A DNA stretch of 64,000 bases, taken from contig CAJJCX010000002.1 in NCBI GenBank assembly GCA_905182815.1, positions 19,567-83,566 on the forward strand, given 5' to 3'. The translations under genes and the position numbers were made by a program. Origin of the DNA: an uncultured Candidatus Thioglobus sp. (lineage in GTDB: Bacteria > Pseudomonadota > Gammaproteobacteria > PS1 > Pseudothioglobaceae). Positions 23,114 to 32,816 of the stretch are shown piece by piece. Within the stretch, counting starts at the first letter, position 1. Each line of letters opens with the position of its first letter. The notes under the pieces were generated by a model, which searched no databases, had not been told where the DNA came from, and saw only the letters and a program-made list of their open reading frames with translations.

Positions 23114-23183
23114 TAAAGTTACTCGTACTTAATTGTTAAGAATAAAATATAATTCTAATATTAAAAATAACAAGAGGCTTGAA

Positions 23184-23501
23184 ATGATAGATGACTTAAA
23201 TCCCAAAGAATTTCAAAATTATCTGAGTAATAATGACACTGTTCTTATTGATGTTAGAGAAAAATGGGAGTTGGATTTGTGCAAGATTGAGGGAGCAATT
23301 CACTGCCCCATGAGTACTATTGCTGAGTCATTTTCTGACCTTAATCCTGATGACACTATTGCAGTTTATTGTCATCATGGAATGAGATCAATGCAGGTTG
23401 CAAACTTTCTGATTTCGAAAGACTTTCAATCTCTAGTAAATCTTCAAGGTGGAATTGATGCATGGTCCAGAGAAATTGACCCTTCAGTTGATAGATACTA
23501 G
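23184..23501 (+). CDS. Rhodanese-domain protein
   Basis: Single rhodanese domain, 105 residues, likely a cytosolic sulfurtransferase. The active-site loop CHHGMRS contains the catalytic Cys, after the VLIDVREKWELDLCKI segment. The open frame extends 17 codons upstream to 23,133, but ATG 23,184 has an AAGAGG-type ribosome-binding site 6 bases before it, so I chose that start. It is divergent from ybeD and precedes a run with selD and selU, another rhodanese-containing enzyme. Confidence 0.88.
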   Translation: MIDDLNPKEFQNYLSNNDTVLIDVREKWELDLCKIEGAIHCPMSTIAESFSDLNPDDTIAVYCHHGMRSMQVANFLISKDFQSLVNLQGGIDAWSREIDPSVDRY

Positions 23502-23568
23502 GGACTTATTCCAAGTTATTAGTAATTAACTATCTATAATTTATTTATTCCTTAATACAGCAAAAATT

Positions 23569-24228
23569 ATGAATCAAATTGAACAAATGTTTACCCTTCA
23601 AAAGCAATTAAATGATGAGACAAATGGTGAGATATGGCTAACTGGGGTCACTCGAGAGAATAGAGAAATTTCATGGTATCGAGGGATTTATATGGAGGTA
23701 GCAGAGGCAATTGACTCTTTTAATTGGAAACACTGGAAAAATATTGATGACCAGCCAGACTGGGACAATATTAGAGTCGAGTTAGTTGATATTTGGCATT
23801 TTGTAATGTCTGAATCTATACGTATTGGTGATCAAGAATATGCAAATAAATTTTTAATGCTTGAGCCTAAGGGCAGTTTTGATGTTGATATTTTGGTTGA
23901 CTCTTTAGAAGAAATGTTGAGCTTATCTGTGGCTTCAAGTATTCAGTCAGAGACTAACAATATCCGTAAGATTACCGACTTATTTTTTACAATAATTTCC
24001 CATTTAGATATTGATATTGAGAATTTATACAAGCGTTATGTTGTTAAAAATCAACTGAATACTTTTAGGCAGCAAAATGGCTACAAAGATGGTTCATATA
24101 TAAAAAATTGGGATGGTGTTGAAGATAATGTTGTTGCATTTGAAATTATGGATTCAAATCCATCAATTACGCCGTCTGATCTTTATAAAAAGTTAGATTC
24201 AAAATATTCTTTAATCAAACAAATATGA
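23569..24228 (+). CDS. Dimeric (type II) dUTP diphosphatase
   Basis: All-alpha NTP-pyrophosphatase of the dimeric dUTPase kind, hydrolysing dUTP to dUMP and keeping uracil out of DNA. It has 219 residues. The metal-binding ExxE and ExxD motifs appear in [17 protein letters not shown] and [11 protein letters not shown]. It is unrelated to the trimeric Dut common in gammaproteobacteria. Its product dUMP would feed thyA, found at 51.5 kb. It overlaps selD by 4 bases (ATGA). Confidence 0.88.
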   Translation: MNQIEQMFTLQKQLNDETNGEIWLTGVTRENREISWYRGIYMEVAEAIDSFNWKHWKNIDDQPDWDNIRVELVDIWHFVMSESIRIGDQEYANKFLMLEPKGSFDVDILVDSLEEMLSLSVASSIQSETNNIRKITDLFFTIISHLDIDIENLYKRYVVKNQLNTFRQQNGYKDGSYIKNWDGVEDNVVAFEIMDSNPSITPSDLYKKLDSKYSLIKQI

Positions 24229-25274
24229 AAACTAATTCATCTTCAGTTAGGCTTACTGAATTCAGTCATGGCGCTGGTTGTGGCTGTAAAATTTCACCTA
24301 AGCTTCTAAAAGAAATTATAGGTACAAATATTAGTAGTTTTGTAGATCCAGGCTTATTAGTAGGTAATGAGTCGAGTGATGATGCTGCAGTCTATGACTT
24401 AGGTGATGGAAGGGCGCTTATTAGTACCACAGACTTTTTTATGCCAATTGTAGATGATCCTTTTGACTTTGGAATGATTGCTGGAAGCAATGCTTTAAGT
24501 GATGTCTATGCAATGGGTGGTAGGCCACTAATGGCAATAGCAATATTTGGCTGGCCTATTAATAAACTCTCTGCAGATATTGGTGCAAGGGTCATAGAAG
24601 GTGGCCGTGAAATTTGTAGCCGCGCGGGAATTACATTGGCAGGTGGTCATAGTATTGACTCTCCAGAACCAATATTTGGCCTCTCTGTTTCTGGAATTGT
24701 TGATATTGATAAGCTTAAAAAAAATACAAGTGCACAAGTTGGTGATACTATTTTTTTAACAAAACCTCTAGGAATTGGAGTTTTATCAACGGCGCAAAAA
24801 AAGAAAGTAGTAAGCTCAGATGATCACATTATGGCTGTAAAGCAAATGTGCGCACTAAATGATATTGGCTCTAAAGTAGCTAAAATTTCAGGTGTTAATG
24901 CAGTGACTGATGTTACTGGTTTTGGTTTAGCAGGGCATTTGCTAGAGGTTTGCAGAGGCAGTAACGTTTCTGCAGAAATATATTTTGATAAATTACCATT
25001 ATTACCAAATATTTTAAAATATATTGATGGGGGATGCGTTCCAGGAGGCACTGAGAGAAATTTTGATAGTTATGGTGAATCTATTTGTAAACTCTCTGAT
25101 TTGGAGAAATCAATTATTTGTGACCCACAAACCAGTGGAGGTCTATTGATTACAGTTTCAAAAGAAGCCATGTCAGAATTTAATAAGCTACTAACTTCTA
25201 ACAATATGAATATTAATCCAATAGGAAAAATTATTAAAACTAGTGATAATTCTGAATCTATTTTCTTAAGATGA
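24225..25274 (+). CDS. selD: Selenophosphate synthase (selenide, water dikinase)
   Basis: Makes selenophosphate from selenide and ATP. It has 349 residues and aligns well with the E. coli enzyme: [12 protein letters not shown] holds the active-site Cys and Lys (Cys form, not Sec), then [40 protein letters not shown] and DPQTSGGLL. The start overlaps the dUTPase gene, and the stop overlaps selU by 4 bases, so selD and selU are coupled. With no selA/selB in the window, the visible use of selenophosphate is tRNA selenouridine. Confidence 0.96.
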   Translation: MKTNSSSVRLTEFSHGAGCGCKISPKLLKEIIGTNISSFVDPGLLVGNESSDDAAVYDLGDGRALISTTDFFMPIVDDPFDFGMIAGSNALSDVYAMGGRPLMAIAIFGWPINKLSADIGARVIEGGREICSRAGITLAGGHSIDSPEPIFGLSVSGIVDIDKLKKNTSAQVGDTIFLTKPLGIGVLSTAQKKKVVSSDDHIMAVKQMCALNDIGSKVAKISGVNAVTDVTGFGLAGHLLEVCRGSNVSAEIYFDKLPLLPNILKYIDGGCVPGGTERNFDSYGESICKLSDLEKSIICDPQTSGGLLITVSKEAMSEFNKLLTSNNMNINPIGKIIKTSDNSESIFLR

Positions 25275-26359
25275 GCAGCCTCGAAGAAATTAATAATTTT
25301 TCGCAAATTTTTAAAGATAACAAGCCCTTGCTCGACATCAGAGCCCCCATTGAATTTGCTGAGGGATCTTTTCCAGGCGCTTTAAATCTTCCTCTGATGA
25401 CTAATGAAGAAAGACATCAAATTGGTATTTGCTATAAAGATAAAGGCCAAGAGTCTGCAATTAAACTCGGACATGAGCTTGTAAAAGGGTCATTAAAAGA
25501 GCAAAGAATAGGCAATTGGCTTGATTTTGCTAATAAACATCCAACTGGTGCACTTTTTTGTTTTAGAGGGGGATTGCGCTCAAAAATTGCTCAAGAGTGG
25601 ATTTATGAACAATCAGGAATTTCATTTCCTCGAATAAAAGGAGGCTATAAAGCGATCAGGTCATTTCTTATTGATGAGATGAGTCGAATTATAAATGAAA
25701 AGAAGCTCTTAGTTTTAGGAGGCCAAACGGGTTGTGGTAAAACATTGTTATTAAATGAGCTTGATAACAGTATAGATCTTGAAGGATTTGCGAATCATAG
25801 AGGCTCTGCTTTTGGTAATGACGTAACTCCGCAGCCCAGACAAATTGACTTTGAAAACCAGCTAACTGTAGAGTTAATTAAGAAGGAAATTTATAATGTA
25901 TTTTTAATAGAAGATGAGGGTAATAATATTGGCATGATACACATGCCAGATGCTATAAAAATTAAAGCACGCCAGTCTGATATTATTATCTTAAATGCAA
26001 GTCTTGAAGAGAGATTAAGTATTAGTTTAAAATCTTATGTCATTGATATGGCTCAAAAATTTATAGCTTTACATGGTGATTTTGGTTTTGAGCTGTATTC
26101 AAATTATTGGCTAAATTCTCTCTCCAAAATTCAAAAAAGATTAGGTGGAGATAGATATAAAATTCTTTTGAAGCAATTAAATTTAGCGCTAATTAATCAT
26201 CAAATAAATGAAGATTTAAATGACTATTTACCTCTTATTGAGTCGCTTTTAGTTGATTACTATGACCCAATGTATAACTATCAAATTGAACAGAAAAAAC
26301 AAAGAATCATTTTTCGAGGCAATTATGAAGAAGTCACTAGTTATCTTAAAGAAAGTTAA
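25271..26359 (+). CDS. selU: tRNA 2-selenouridine synthase
   Basis: Also called MnmH/YbbB. It replaces sulfur by selenium in 2-thiouridine at the wobble position, via a geranylated intermediate, using selenophosphate from SelD. It has 362 residues. The N-terminal rhodanese domain carries the catalytic Cys in CFRGGLRS; the C-terminal half has a P-loop, [12 protein letters not shown]. It overlaps selD at its start and the convergent ferredoxin gene at its end, each by 4 bases. Confidence 0.95.
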   Translation: MSSLEEINNFSQIFKDNKPLLDIRAPIEFAEGSFPGALNLPLMTNEERHQIGICYKDKGQESAIKLGHELVKGSLKEQRIGNWLDFANKHPTGALFCFRGGLRSKIAQEWIYEQSGISFPRIKGGYKAIRSFLIDEMSRIINEKKLLVLGGQTGCGKTLLLNELDNSIDLEGFANHRGSAFGNDVTPQPRQIDFENQLTVELIKKEIYNVFLIEDEGNNIGMIHMPDAIKIKARQSDIIILNASLEERLSISLKSYVIDMAQKFIALHGDFGFELYSNYWLNSLSKIQKRLGGDRYKILLKQLNLALINHQINEDLNDYLPLIESLLVDYYDPMYNYQIEQKKQRIIFRGNYEEVTSYLKES

Positions 26360-26619
26360 GATTTAGAGGTAATTTTTATATCAGTTATTGGTCTTGATCG
26401 ACATGCAAGGATTTCTCCTGGGGATAATGGAACAAGGCAGTCTTTATGAATGACATCACCCTTTACAAGTCTTAATATGCAGCTTCCGCAGTGACCTTGT
26501 CTGCAATTAAAATTTATTAAAACGTTGTTAGTTTCAAGCTCAGTTAATATTGATTCATCACCATATACATAGAGTGACTCTGTTTTTCCATTTATATTAT
26601 CAACATCAATTTTAAACAT
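26356..26619 (-). CDS. yfaE: [2Fe-2S] ferredoxin, NrdB-maintenance type
   Basis: An 87-residue plant-type ferredoxin with the CRQGHCGSC cluster and a fourth Cys in ACRSRP. In E. coli the same gene (yfaE) follows nrdB and supplies electrons to regenerate the diferric tyrosyl cofactor of NrdB. Here it follows nrdB by 14 bases on the same strand, so the same role is likely. Confidence 0.93.
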   Translation of the reverse strand: MFKIDVDNINGKTESLYVYGDESILTELETNNVLINFNCRQGHCGSCILRLVKGDVIHKDCLVPLSPGEILACRSRPITDIKITSKS

Positions 26620-26633
26620 TTAATGGGCAACAT

Positions 26634-27770
26634 TTAGAGCTTAAAATCATCAAAATCTTGATCTTCTGCATCAATTGTGTTATCAATAGCACTAACCAAA
26701 TATGAGGTAATTTCAGTTTCTTGAGGAGCAACTTGAACATTGTCTGAATCTAACCAATGGTTGAGCCATGGAAGGGGGTTCGTTGTTTGCTCAAAGATAG
26801 GCTGCATATTTAATGCTGCCATACGATTATTAGTAATATATTCAAGATATTGTTTAAGGATTTCGGCATTAAGACCAATCATTGAGCCATCACGAAATAA
26901 ATATTCTGCCCACTCTTTTTCTTGGTTTGCGCCATCTTTAAACATCTCAATGACTTCTGCTTCGCACTCAATAGCAATTGCTTGCATATCTGGATCATCT
27001 TTACCGTCACGCATTAAATTTAACATATGCTGAGTTCCGGTAAGATGAAGCGCTTCATCGCGGGCAATTAGTTTAATAATTTTTGCATTACCCTCCATTA
27101 CCTTTCTTTCTGCAAAAGCAAAAGAGCACGCAAAACTTACATAAAAACGAATCGCTTCTAAAATATTAACTGACATAATAGTTAAATAAACTAGGCGTTT
27201 AAGTGAGTATAAGTTGATATTAATTGACTCACCATTAATTAGGTGCTCACCCTCACCATGAAGCAAGTAAGCTTGAGTGTGCTTAATTAACTTGTCATAG
27301 TACTTAGAGACACTGGTTGCTCTCTGGATAATTTCGTCTGTCTTCATTATTTCATCAAAAACAACACCAGGTTCATTCATAATTGCTCTAATAATATGAG
27401 TATAAGAGCGAGAATGAATCGTTTCAGAGAATGCCCAGGTTTCAATCCAATTCTCTAGCTCGGGCAGTGAAACAATTGGCAAGAAGGCTATATTAGGTGA
27501 GCGTCCTTGAACCGAATCTAGCAAGATTTGGTACTGAAGATTGGAAATAAAAATGTGTTTTTCATTGGGTAATAACTTACTAAAGTCAATTTTATCCTTT
27601 GAAACATCTATTTCTTCAGGACGCCAAAAGAAAGAAAGTTGTTTTTCAGTTAGCTTTTCAAATATTTCAAATTTTTGTTGATCAAATCGGGCGACATTAA
27701 CAGAATCCCCAAAGAACATTGGCTCTTTTAAGGTGTCATTTATTTCTTGATTAAAAATACTATAAGACAT
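26634..27770 (-). CDS. nrdB: Class Ia ribonucleotide reductase, beta subunit
   Basis: Diiron tyrosyl-radical subunit of aerobic ribonucleotide reductase. It has 378 residues, like E. coli NrdB. The segment [16 protein letters not shown] contains iron ligands and the radical Tyr; [13 protein letters not shown] supplies further ligands. It follows nrdA by 9 bases and precedes yfaE, forming the operon nrdA-nrdB-yfaE. Confidence 0.97.
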   Translation of the reverse strand: MSYSIFNQEINDTLKEPMFFGDSVNVARFDQQKFEIFEKLTEKQLSFFWRPEEIDVSKDKIDFSKLLPNEKHIFISNLQYQILLDSVQGRSPNIAFLPIVSLPELENWIETWAFSETIHSRSYTHIIRAIMNEPGVVFDEIMKTDEIIQRATSVSKYYDKLIKHTQAYLLHGEGEHLINGESININLYSLKRLVYLTIMSVNILEAIRFYVSFACSFAFAERKVMEGNAKIIKLIARDEALHLTGTQHMLNLMRDGKDDPDMQAIAIECEAEVIEMFKDGANQEKEWAEYLFRDGSMIGLNAEILKQYLEYITNNRMAALNMQPIFEQTTNPLPWLNHWLDSDNVQVAPQETEITSYLVSAIDNTIDAEDQDFDDFKL

Positions 27771-27779
27771 AATTATATT

Positions 27780-30095
27780 TTAGAGTTTGCAAACACCATC
27801 TTCACAATCATCATCTCCCTGTTTAGTGTTATTTTGGTCATCACCAGAGCCATCTCTTGTCGTATGATAATAAAGCGTTTTAATTCCATACTTATAAGCT
27901 TTAAGTAAGTCCATTAAAAATAACTTCATAGGAACTCTACTTCCTTCGAATTGAGAAGGGTCATAATGAGTATTTGTTGAGATTGATTGATCCACGAATT
28001 TTTGCATAATCGCGCATAACTGAAGATAACCTTCGTTATCCTTTATGTCCCAAAGAAGCTCATATTTTTTATGAAGTTTTTCATATTCAGGAACAACTTG
28101 TTTTAATATTCCATCTTTTGATTGTTTTACTGATATAAAGCCTCTAGGAGGCTCAATTCCGTTCGTTGAATTCGAGATTTGAGATGAACTTTCACAAGGC
28201 ATTAATGCTGTTAGAGTTGAGTTTCTTAGACCTTTAGATTTAATATTTTTTCTAAGTGTATCCCAATCTAACTCTAGCTTTGTGGAGCAAAATGCATCAA
28301 TATCTTTTTTGTAACTATCAATGGGCATTATGCCTTTTGCGTATTGAGTTTCAGAAAAAAGAGGGCAGGGACCAAGTTCTTCTGCAAGCTTATTTGAAGC
28401 TTTTAAAGAGTAGTATTGAAGTGCTTCAAAGGTCTTATGAATTAAGTCATTTCCTGAACCATCTGAATATTTGGCATCATTTTTAGCCAAGTAATACGCT
28501 AAGTTTGTTACTCCAATACCAAGTGTACGTCGGTTGTTACTAGCAATCTCAGCTGATTTGAGAGGATAGTCCTGATAATCTAGTAATGAATCTAAAGAGC
28601 GGACAATAATTTCAGTAATGTCTTCAAGCTCATCAAGGCTATCTAACGCGCCTAGATTAACTGCAGAAAGAGTACAAAGTGCAACCTCACCTTTTTCATC
28701 TTGGACTGAAAACAGGGGCTTCGTTGGAAGCGTGATCTCCATACAAAGGTTCGATTGTCTGATTGGAGCATACTCTGGGTTAAAAGCACCATGAGTATTA
28801 CAATGATCAACATTTTGAAGGTAAATGCGACCAGTATTTGCCCTTTCTTTCATGAACATTGCAAATAAGTCACGCGCTTTAATGGTCTCCTTTCGGATTG
28901 AGTCATCACTCTCGTATTTCTCATACAGTTTTTTAAATTTTTTCTGATCAGCAAAAAAAGAGTCATATAAACCAGGAACATCATTTGGTGAGAATAGTGT
29001 GATATCAGAGTCTTTTAAAAAGCGCTCATACATTAATCCATTAAATTGAACACCATAATCAAGATGCCTAATTCTGTTTTCATCGGTACCAGTATTATTT
29101 TTAAGCACTAATAGGCTTTCAACTTCAAGGTGCCATAGTGGATAAAATAACGTTGCAGCACCACCTCTAACACCACCTTGGGAGCAGGATTTAACAGCAG
29201 TATGGAAGTGTTTAAAGAAAGGTATACATCCAGTATGAGTTGCTTCCCCACCTCTAATTGGACTTCCAATAGCTCTAATTTTTCCAGCATTTATTCCAAT
29301 TCCAGCTCGCTGCGAAACGTACTTAACAATTGCACCAGATGCAGCACTAATTGAGTCTAAATCATCATCAGTTTCAATTAAAACGCAAGATGAAAATTGA
29401 CGCGTTGGAGTTCTAACACCAGCCATAATCGGCGTAGGAAGGGAAATTTTAAAGTTAGATGAGGCATCATAAAAGCGCTTTACAATATCAATTCTTGCTT
29501 TACCTTTATACTCTTGGAATAAGCACATTCCAACGAGCATGTATAACATTTGCGGTGATTCATGAATATCACCAGTCACTCGATTTTGAACTAAATATTT
29601 ACCTTCTAATTGCTTAACAGCAGCATAAGAAAACTTCATATCACGCCAGTGATCAATATAATTATTAAACTCTTCAAATTCAGATGCGTTATATTTATCG
29701 AGAATATCTTTATCGTATATACCTAATTTAGTCAGTTTTGTTACATGATCAATTAGAGAGGGAGGCGTAAAAGATTTGTAAGCCTTTTTTCTCAAATGAA
29801 AAATTGCTAATCGAGCAGCTAAATATTGATAATCAGGAACATCAGTAGAGATTAAGTCTGCTGCAGATTTAATAATTGTTTCATGGATATCTTCAGTGCG
29901 GATACCATCAAAAAAAGCTAATTGAGCATTAATTTCAACTTGTGAAACAGAAATATTATCGAGGTCTTGAGATGCCCAATGAACAACACGGTGGATTTTT
30001 TCAAGGTCAATTGACTCTTTTGAGCCGTCTCTTTTAGTAACTAATATTTCTTGATCGACTGCATTGTCTTTTACAGCCTGTATTTCTTGACTCAA
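27780..30095 (-). CDS. nrdA: Class Ia ribonucleotide reductase, alpha subunit
   Basis: Catalytic subunit reducing all four ribonucleoside diphosphates. It has 771 residues. Order: N-terminal ATP-cone with KRDGSKESIDLEKI, substrate-site Cys in FSSCVLIE, the active-site block SNLCMEITLPT, the partner Cys in VALCTLSAVNLG, and the C-terminal redox pair CEDGVCKL. The start is TTG at 30,093-30,095 with a good AGGAGT site 5 bases before it; no ATG fits as well. Two NrdR-box-like palindromes lie 20-65 bases upstream. Confidence 0.97.
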   Translation of the reverse strand: MSQEIQAVKDNAVDQEILVTKRDGSKESIDLEKIHRVVHWASQDLDNISVSQVEINAQLAFFDGIRTEDIHETIIKSAADLISTDVPDYQYLAARLAIFHLRKKAYKSFTPPSLIDHVTKLTKLGIYDKDILDKYNASEFEEFNNYIDHWRDMKFSYAAVKQLEGKYLVQNRVTGDIHESPQMLYMLVGMCLFQEYKGKARIDIVKRFYDASSNFKISLPTPIMAGVRTPTRQFSSCVLIETDDDLDSISAASGAIVKYVSQRAGIGINAGKIRAIGSPIRGGEATHTGCIPFFKHFHTAVKSCSQGGVRGGAATLFYPLWHLEVESLLVLKNNTGTDENRIRHLDYGVQFNGLMYERFLKDSDITLFSPNDVPGLYDSFFADQKKFKKLYEKYESDDSIRKETIKARDLFAMFMKERANTGRIYLQNVDHCNTHGAFNPEYAPIRQSNLCMEITLPTKPLFSVQDEKGEVALCTLSAVNLGALDSLDELEDITEIIVRSLDSLLDYQDYPLKSAEIASNNRRTLGIGVTNLAYYLAKNDAKYSDGSGNDLIHKTFEALQYYSLKASNKLAEELGPCPLFSETQYAKGIMPIDSYKKDIDAFCSTKLELDWDTLRKNIKSKGLRNSTLTALMPCESSSQISNSTNGIEPPRGFISVKQSKDGILKQVVPEYEKLHKKYELLWDIKDNEGYLQLCAIMQKFVDQSISTNTHYDPSQFEGSRVPMKLFLMDLLKAYKYGIKTLYYHTTRDGSGDDQNNTKQGDDDCEDGVCKL

Positions 30096-30114
30096 ACCCT
30101 ACTCCTGAAAGATG

Positions 30115-30160
30115 CACTACATTTAGTGCTTACGGAGATAAATATACACTAAATATAGAA
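30115..30160 (-). promoter_or_regulatory. Tandem NrdR-box-like operators upstream of nrdA
   Basis: Box 1 (30,114-30,129) is GCACTACATTTAGTGC, with 6-bp perfect arms. Box 2 (30,147-30,160) is CACTAAATATAGAA, keeping one full half-site. Their centres are 32 bp apart, about three helical turns, as reported for paired boxes bound by the repressor NrdR. The consensus core is CACTATATATAGTG. Box 1 probably lies in the leader close to the ribosome-binding site. The nrdR gene is not in the window. Confidence 0.75.
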
Positions 30161-30269
30161 TATAAATAATATAGATATAAGATTATTAAATAGATTGAGG
30201 ATAAAAAAGAGCTAAGCAATTGAAAGAAAAGGAGAAATTACGCTATAAAATAATCAAAAAAAATAAATA

Positions 30270-31139
30270 TTAAGATTTAAATCTTGATACAAAAATTCCA
30301 GAGATAATTAGAACTAACGCCAATATATTACTTAAAAGAATATCTTCACCAAGTAGCAATGCTCCAAGGAAAAAAGCAACAACAGGGATTAAATAATTAA
30401 TATTAGAAAGAAATGTTGCACCAGCAGAGTTGATAATAATGAAATAAACGAGAGCTGCAAGACCAGTGGGTAGTATTCCAAGAAGAATAAGACTGGCACC
30501 ACTCAATAATGGAACACCAGAAAAATCAATAAAAAATACGCCTGGCCATATGAAAAATGAGAGCGTGCTAGCAATTAATAATACACATGCACTGGATACA
30601 ATAGGGTCATAAGAGGGCAACCGAGAAGCAATTATAGTATTAACTCCATAAGCACATGCAGCAGATAATACTAGTAAGATTCCAATCAACGTATTAGAGC
30701 CATCTCTAAGTGAAGGACTTAATATAAATAACACACCAGATATCCCAATAACAAATCCAAATGCCTTATATCTATTTAGTTTATCGTTAGGTAGAAAGAA
30801 ATGCGCAAGAACAAGTGTAACTAACGGCATAATAGCCATCAACAATCCAGCCATCCCAGAAGTAATTGTTACTTGTCCCTTAGCAATTAGAAGGTAAGGC
30901 AAAATATTACCAATTACAGCATAAACAATAAAATGAAGCCAAGGCGTAATAGATCTAGGAAATTTCTTTCCATAAAAGAAGGCAACTAACATCATAGTAA
31001 TCGCACCAATAAATAATCTATAGCCAACGACTTGCTCAGGAGAAAAAAATAATAGTGAGCGATCAATTAAAAGAAATGATGATCCCCACATTAGCACGAG
31101 TAATCCTAAAAGCGAATAATTTCTTTTGTTTACAGACAT
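30270..31139 (-). CDS. DMT-superfamily (EamA) transporter
   Basis: Inner-membrane protein of 289 residues with about ten hydrophobic helices in two EamA repeats (LLGLLVLMWGSSFLLI start; second repeat from about residue 150, LLVLSAACAYGVNTII). Such proteins export amino acids or metabolites, or take up small solutes; the substrate cannot be told from sequence. It stands alone, with 174 bases to the nrd operon and 384 non-coding bases upstream. Confidence 0.9.
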   Translation of the reverse strand: MSVNKRNYSLLGLLVLMWGSSFLLIDRSLLFFSPEQVVGYRLFIGAITMMLVAFFYGKKFPRSITPWLHFIVYAVIGNILPYLLIAKGQVTITSGMAGLLMAIMPLVTLVLAHFFLPNDKLNRYKAFGFVIGISGVLFILSPSLRDGSNTLIGILLVLSAACAYGVNTIIASRLPSYDPIVSSACVLLIASTLSFFIWPGVFFIDFSGVPLLSGASLILLGILPTGLAALVYFIIINSAGATFLSNINYLIPVVAFFLGALLLGEDILLSNILALVLIISGIFVSRFKS

Positions 31140-31523
31140 ATCGAAGATAAAGGGACCAAGAAAAAAATGTGAAAAAAACCTGAAATAGCAGGGGGACTAA
31201 GACTGTTATTATCCACAGTAACTCTATTTAGGGTAATTTATGTTTAATATTAGATTAGTTATTTAACATAATATAAATTATACGAAGTTAATAGGAGCTT
31301 AAGCTAGCAAAAATGACTAAATAACGGCAAATACTTGACTAAACATATAAAAATCAATGAGTTACATAATGGACTCGAAATTTGCCCATATACCGCATAT
31401 CTATTACTTATACAATAACTTATCTAGAAAAATAGTGAAAGTCTAAATTATAGAAGATATGGGAGCAGGGGGTAAAAGTATAGTAAATTAAGTAACAAAA
31501 CTACTGAAAAGGTTGAAAACCTA
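31140..31523. other. Non-coding gap upstream of the DMT transporter
   Basis: No ORF or RNA gene that I can support. It holds a single consensus DnaA box TTATCCACA (31,209-31,217) and a direct repeat TGACTAAA (31,314-31,321 and 31,336-31,343, 22 bp apart), which could be a regulator site but is short. The DMT promoter presumably lies in the lower part; I could not place it. Confidence 0.4.
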
Positions 31524-31922
31524 TTATTCCTTTATTCTTTTTTTAACAAACTTACCTGTAAGCCTGTATTTTTGACTTGGACTTTTAGGACTATCTGGAA
31601 TTGTTAGCTCTAAGAAGTTTTGATCAAGAAGTGGGTTGATGATTGCTGTTTTAAACTTTGATTTATTTGATCTCTTTAAAATCTTCATCAGCTCTAAAGC
31701 ACTGCTTTCTATTTTACATTTTTTTAGAATTTGTAGATGGTCCCTACTTAGTCCCTTCTTAGTCCCTTTAGTCTCATTATTGCTTTCAGAGCTATATAAA
31801 AAAGATAATTGCTCAACCTCCTCACCAATTTTTTTACTTCTCTTTATGTCCTTGGTCCAGTCTACAGATTGTGTAATTTCTGGAGTCTCGGGCAATTGTT
31901 CTTTTTTTAGGAAACCAAACAT
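31524..31922 (-). CDS. Orphan winged-helix protein (Fic/AAA-4 C-terminal-like)
   Basis: A 132-residue soluble protein. The C-terminal half (about residues 65-125) reads like the winged helix found at the end of Fic-family and Schlafen/AlbA_2-type proteins: a helical part (SALELMKILKRSNKSKFKTA), then the strongly typical INPLLDQNFLELTIPDSP and QKYRLT. The N-terminal half is polar and unrecognised. No Fic or ATPase domain is attached or adjacent, so it is either a free-standing DNA-binding protein or a remnant. It lies downstream of aapP after a 130-base gap. Confidence 0.65.
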   Translation of the reverse strand: MFGFLKKEQLPETPEITQSVDWTKDIKRSKKIGEEVEQLSFLYSSESNNETKGTKKGLSRDHLQILKKCKIESSALELMKILKRSNKSKFKTAIINPLLDQNFLELTIPDSPKSPSQKYRLTGKFVKKRIKE

Positions 31923-32052
31923 TTATCAATTAGTAAGTTAGTTAATTAATAGTCTTCTTAGTCGAATTATATAACTAGAAGGTTACGCGTATGTTGCTTT
32001 ATTCTTAATTAGGGCTCATTAAATCTGTTAACTGGCCTTTTAAATCCTAATA

Positions 32053-32802
32053 TTAATGAGTTAGTATCTGATCTAAAAATAGCTGTAATCTATCAGATTC
32101 CGCATGGTTAAAGAAGTTCTCAGGATCGTTTTCTTCGACTATTTGACCATCATCCATAAAAATAATTCTATTTGCAACTTTGCGTGCAAAGCCCATTTCA
32201 TGAGTTACACAGATCATAGTAATGCCCTCTTTAGCTAGTTCAACCATTACATCTAAGACTTCAGAGATCATCTCAGGATCTAGAGCCGATGTTGGCTCAT
32301 CAAATAGCATTATTTTTGGCGAAGTGCATAAAGACCTTGCAATAGCAACACGCTGTTGCTGTCCACCACTAAGTTGATTTGGATACTTCTCAGCTTGGTC
32401 CCTTATCCCTACTCTATCCAGTAATTTAAGAGCTTTATCTCTCGCCTCTTGCTTTGTTTCATTGTGGACCCATATTGGCGCAAGTGTTAAGTTATCTACG
32501 ATTGTTAAGTGTGGGAATAGATTGAAGTGTTGAAATACCATTGCCACTTCACTTCTAATTTTTCTAATTTTTTGCGCATCATCTGTAAGTTCAGTGCCTG
32601 AGACCAGAATGCTTCCTTCTTGAAACTTTTCAAGAAAGTTAACACATCTTATTAGTGTTGACTTACCACTACCTGATGGGCCACATACCACTATTATTTC
32701 ACCTTCTTTTACATTTAAATCAATATTTTTTAGTGCATGGAAGTCACCATACCACTTATTTAATTTTGATATTTCTATTATATTTGCTTTTTCAGTGCTC
32801 AT
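32053..32802 (-). CDS. aapP: General L-amino-acid ABC transporter, ATPase
   Basis: ATP-binding subunit (249 residues) of a polar amino-acid importer. Walker A is [10 protein letters not shown], the Q-loop VFQHFNLFPH, the signature LSGGQQQR and Walker B IMLFDEPTSALD. It is the last gene of aapJ-aapQ-aapM-aapP, 14 bases after aapM. Sequence type matches the Aap/Bzt family, which has broad specificity. Confidence 0.93.
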   Translation of the reverse strand: MSTEKANIIEISKLNKWYGDFHALKNIDLNVKEGEIIVVCGPSGSGKSTLIRCVNFLEKFQEGSILVSGTELTDDAQKIRKIRSEVAMVFQHFNLFPHLTIVDNLTLAPIWVHNETKQEARDKALKLLDRVGIRDQAEKYPNQLSGGQQQRVAIARSLCTSPKIMLFDEPTSALDPEMISEVLDVMVELAKEGITMICVTHEMGFARKVANRIIFMDDGQIVEENDPENFFNHAESDRLQLFLDQILTH

Positions 32803-32816
32803 CTTTATTGACCTTT

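Noticed and set aside
31209..31217. Perfect DnaA box TTATCCACA as a possible replication origin
   Set aside because: It is single, with no cluster of boxes, no AT-rich unwinding repeat and no origin-type genes nearby.
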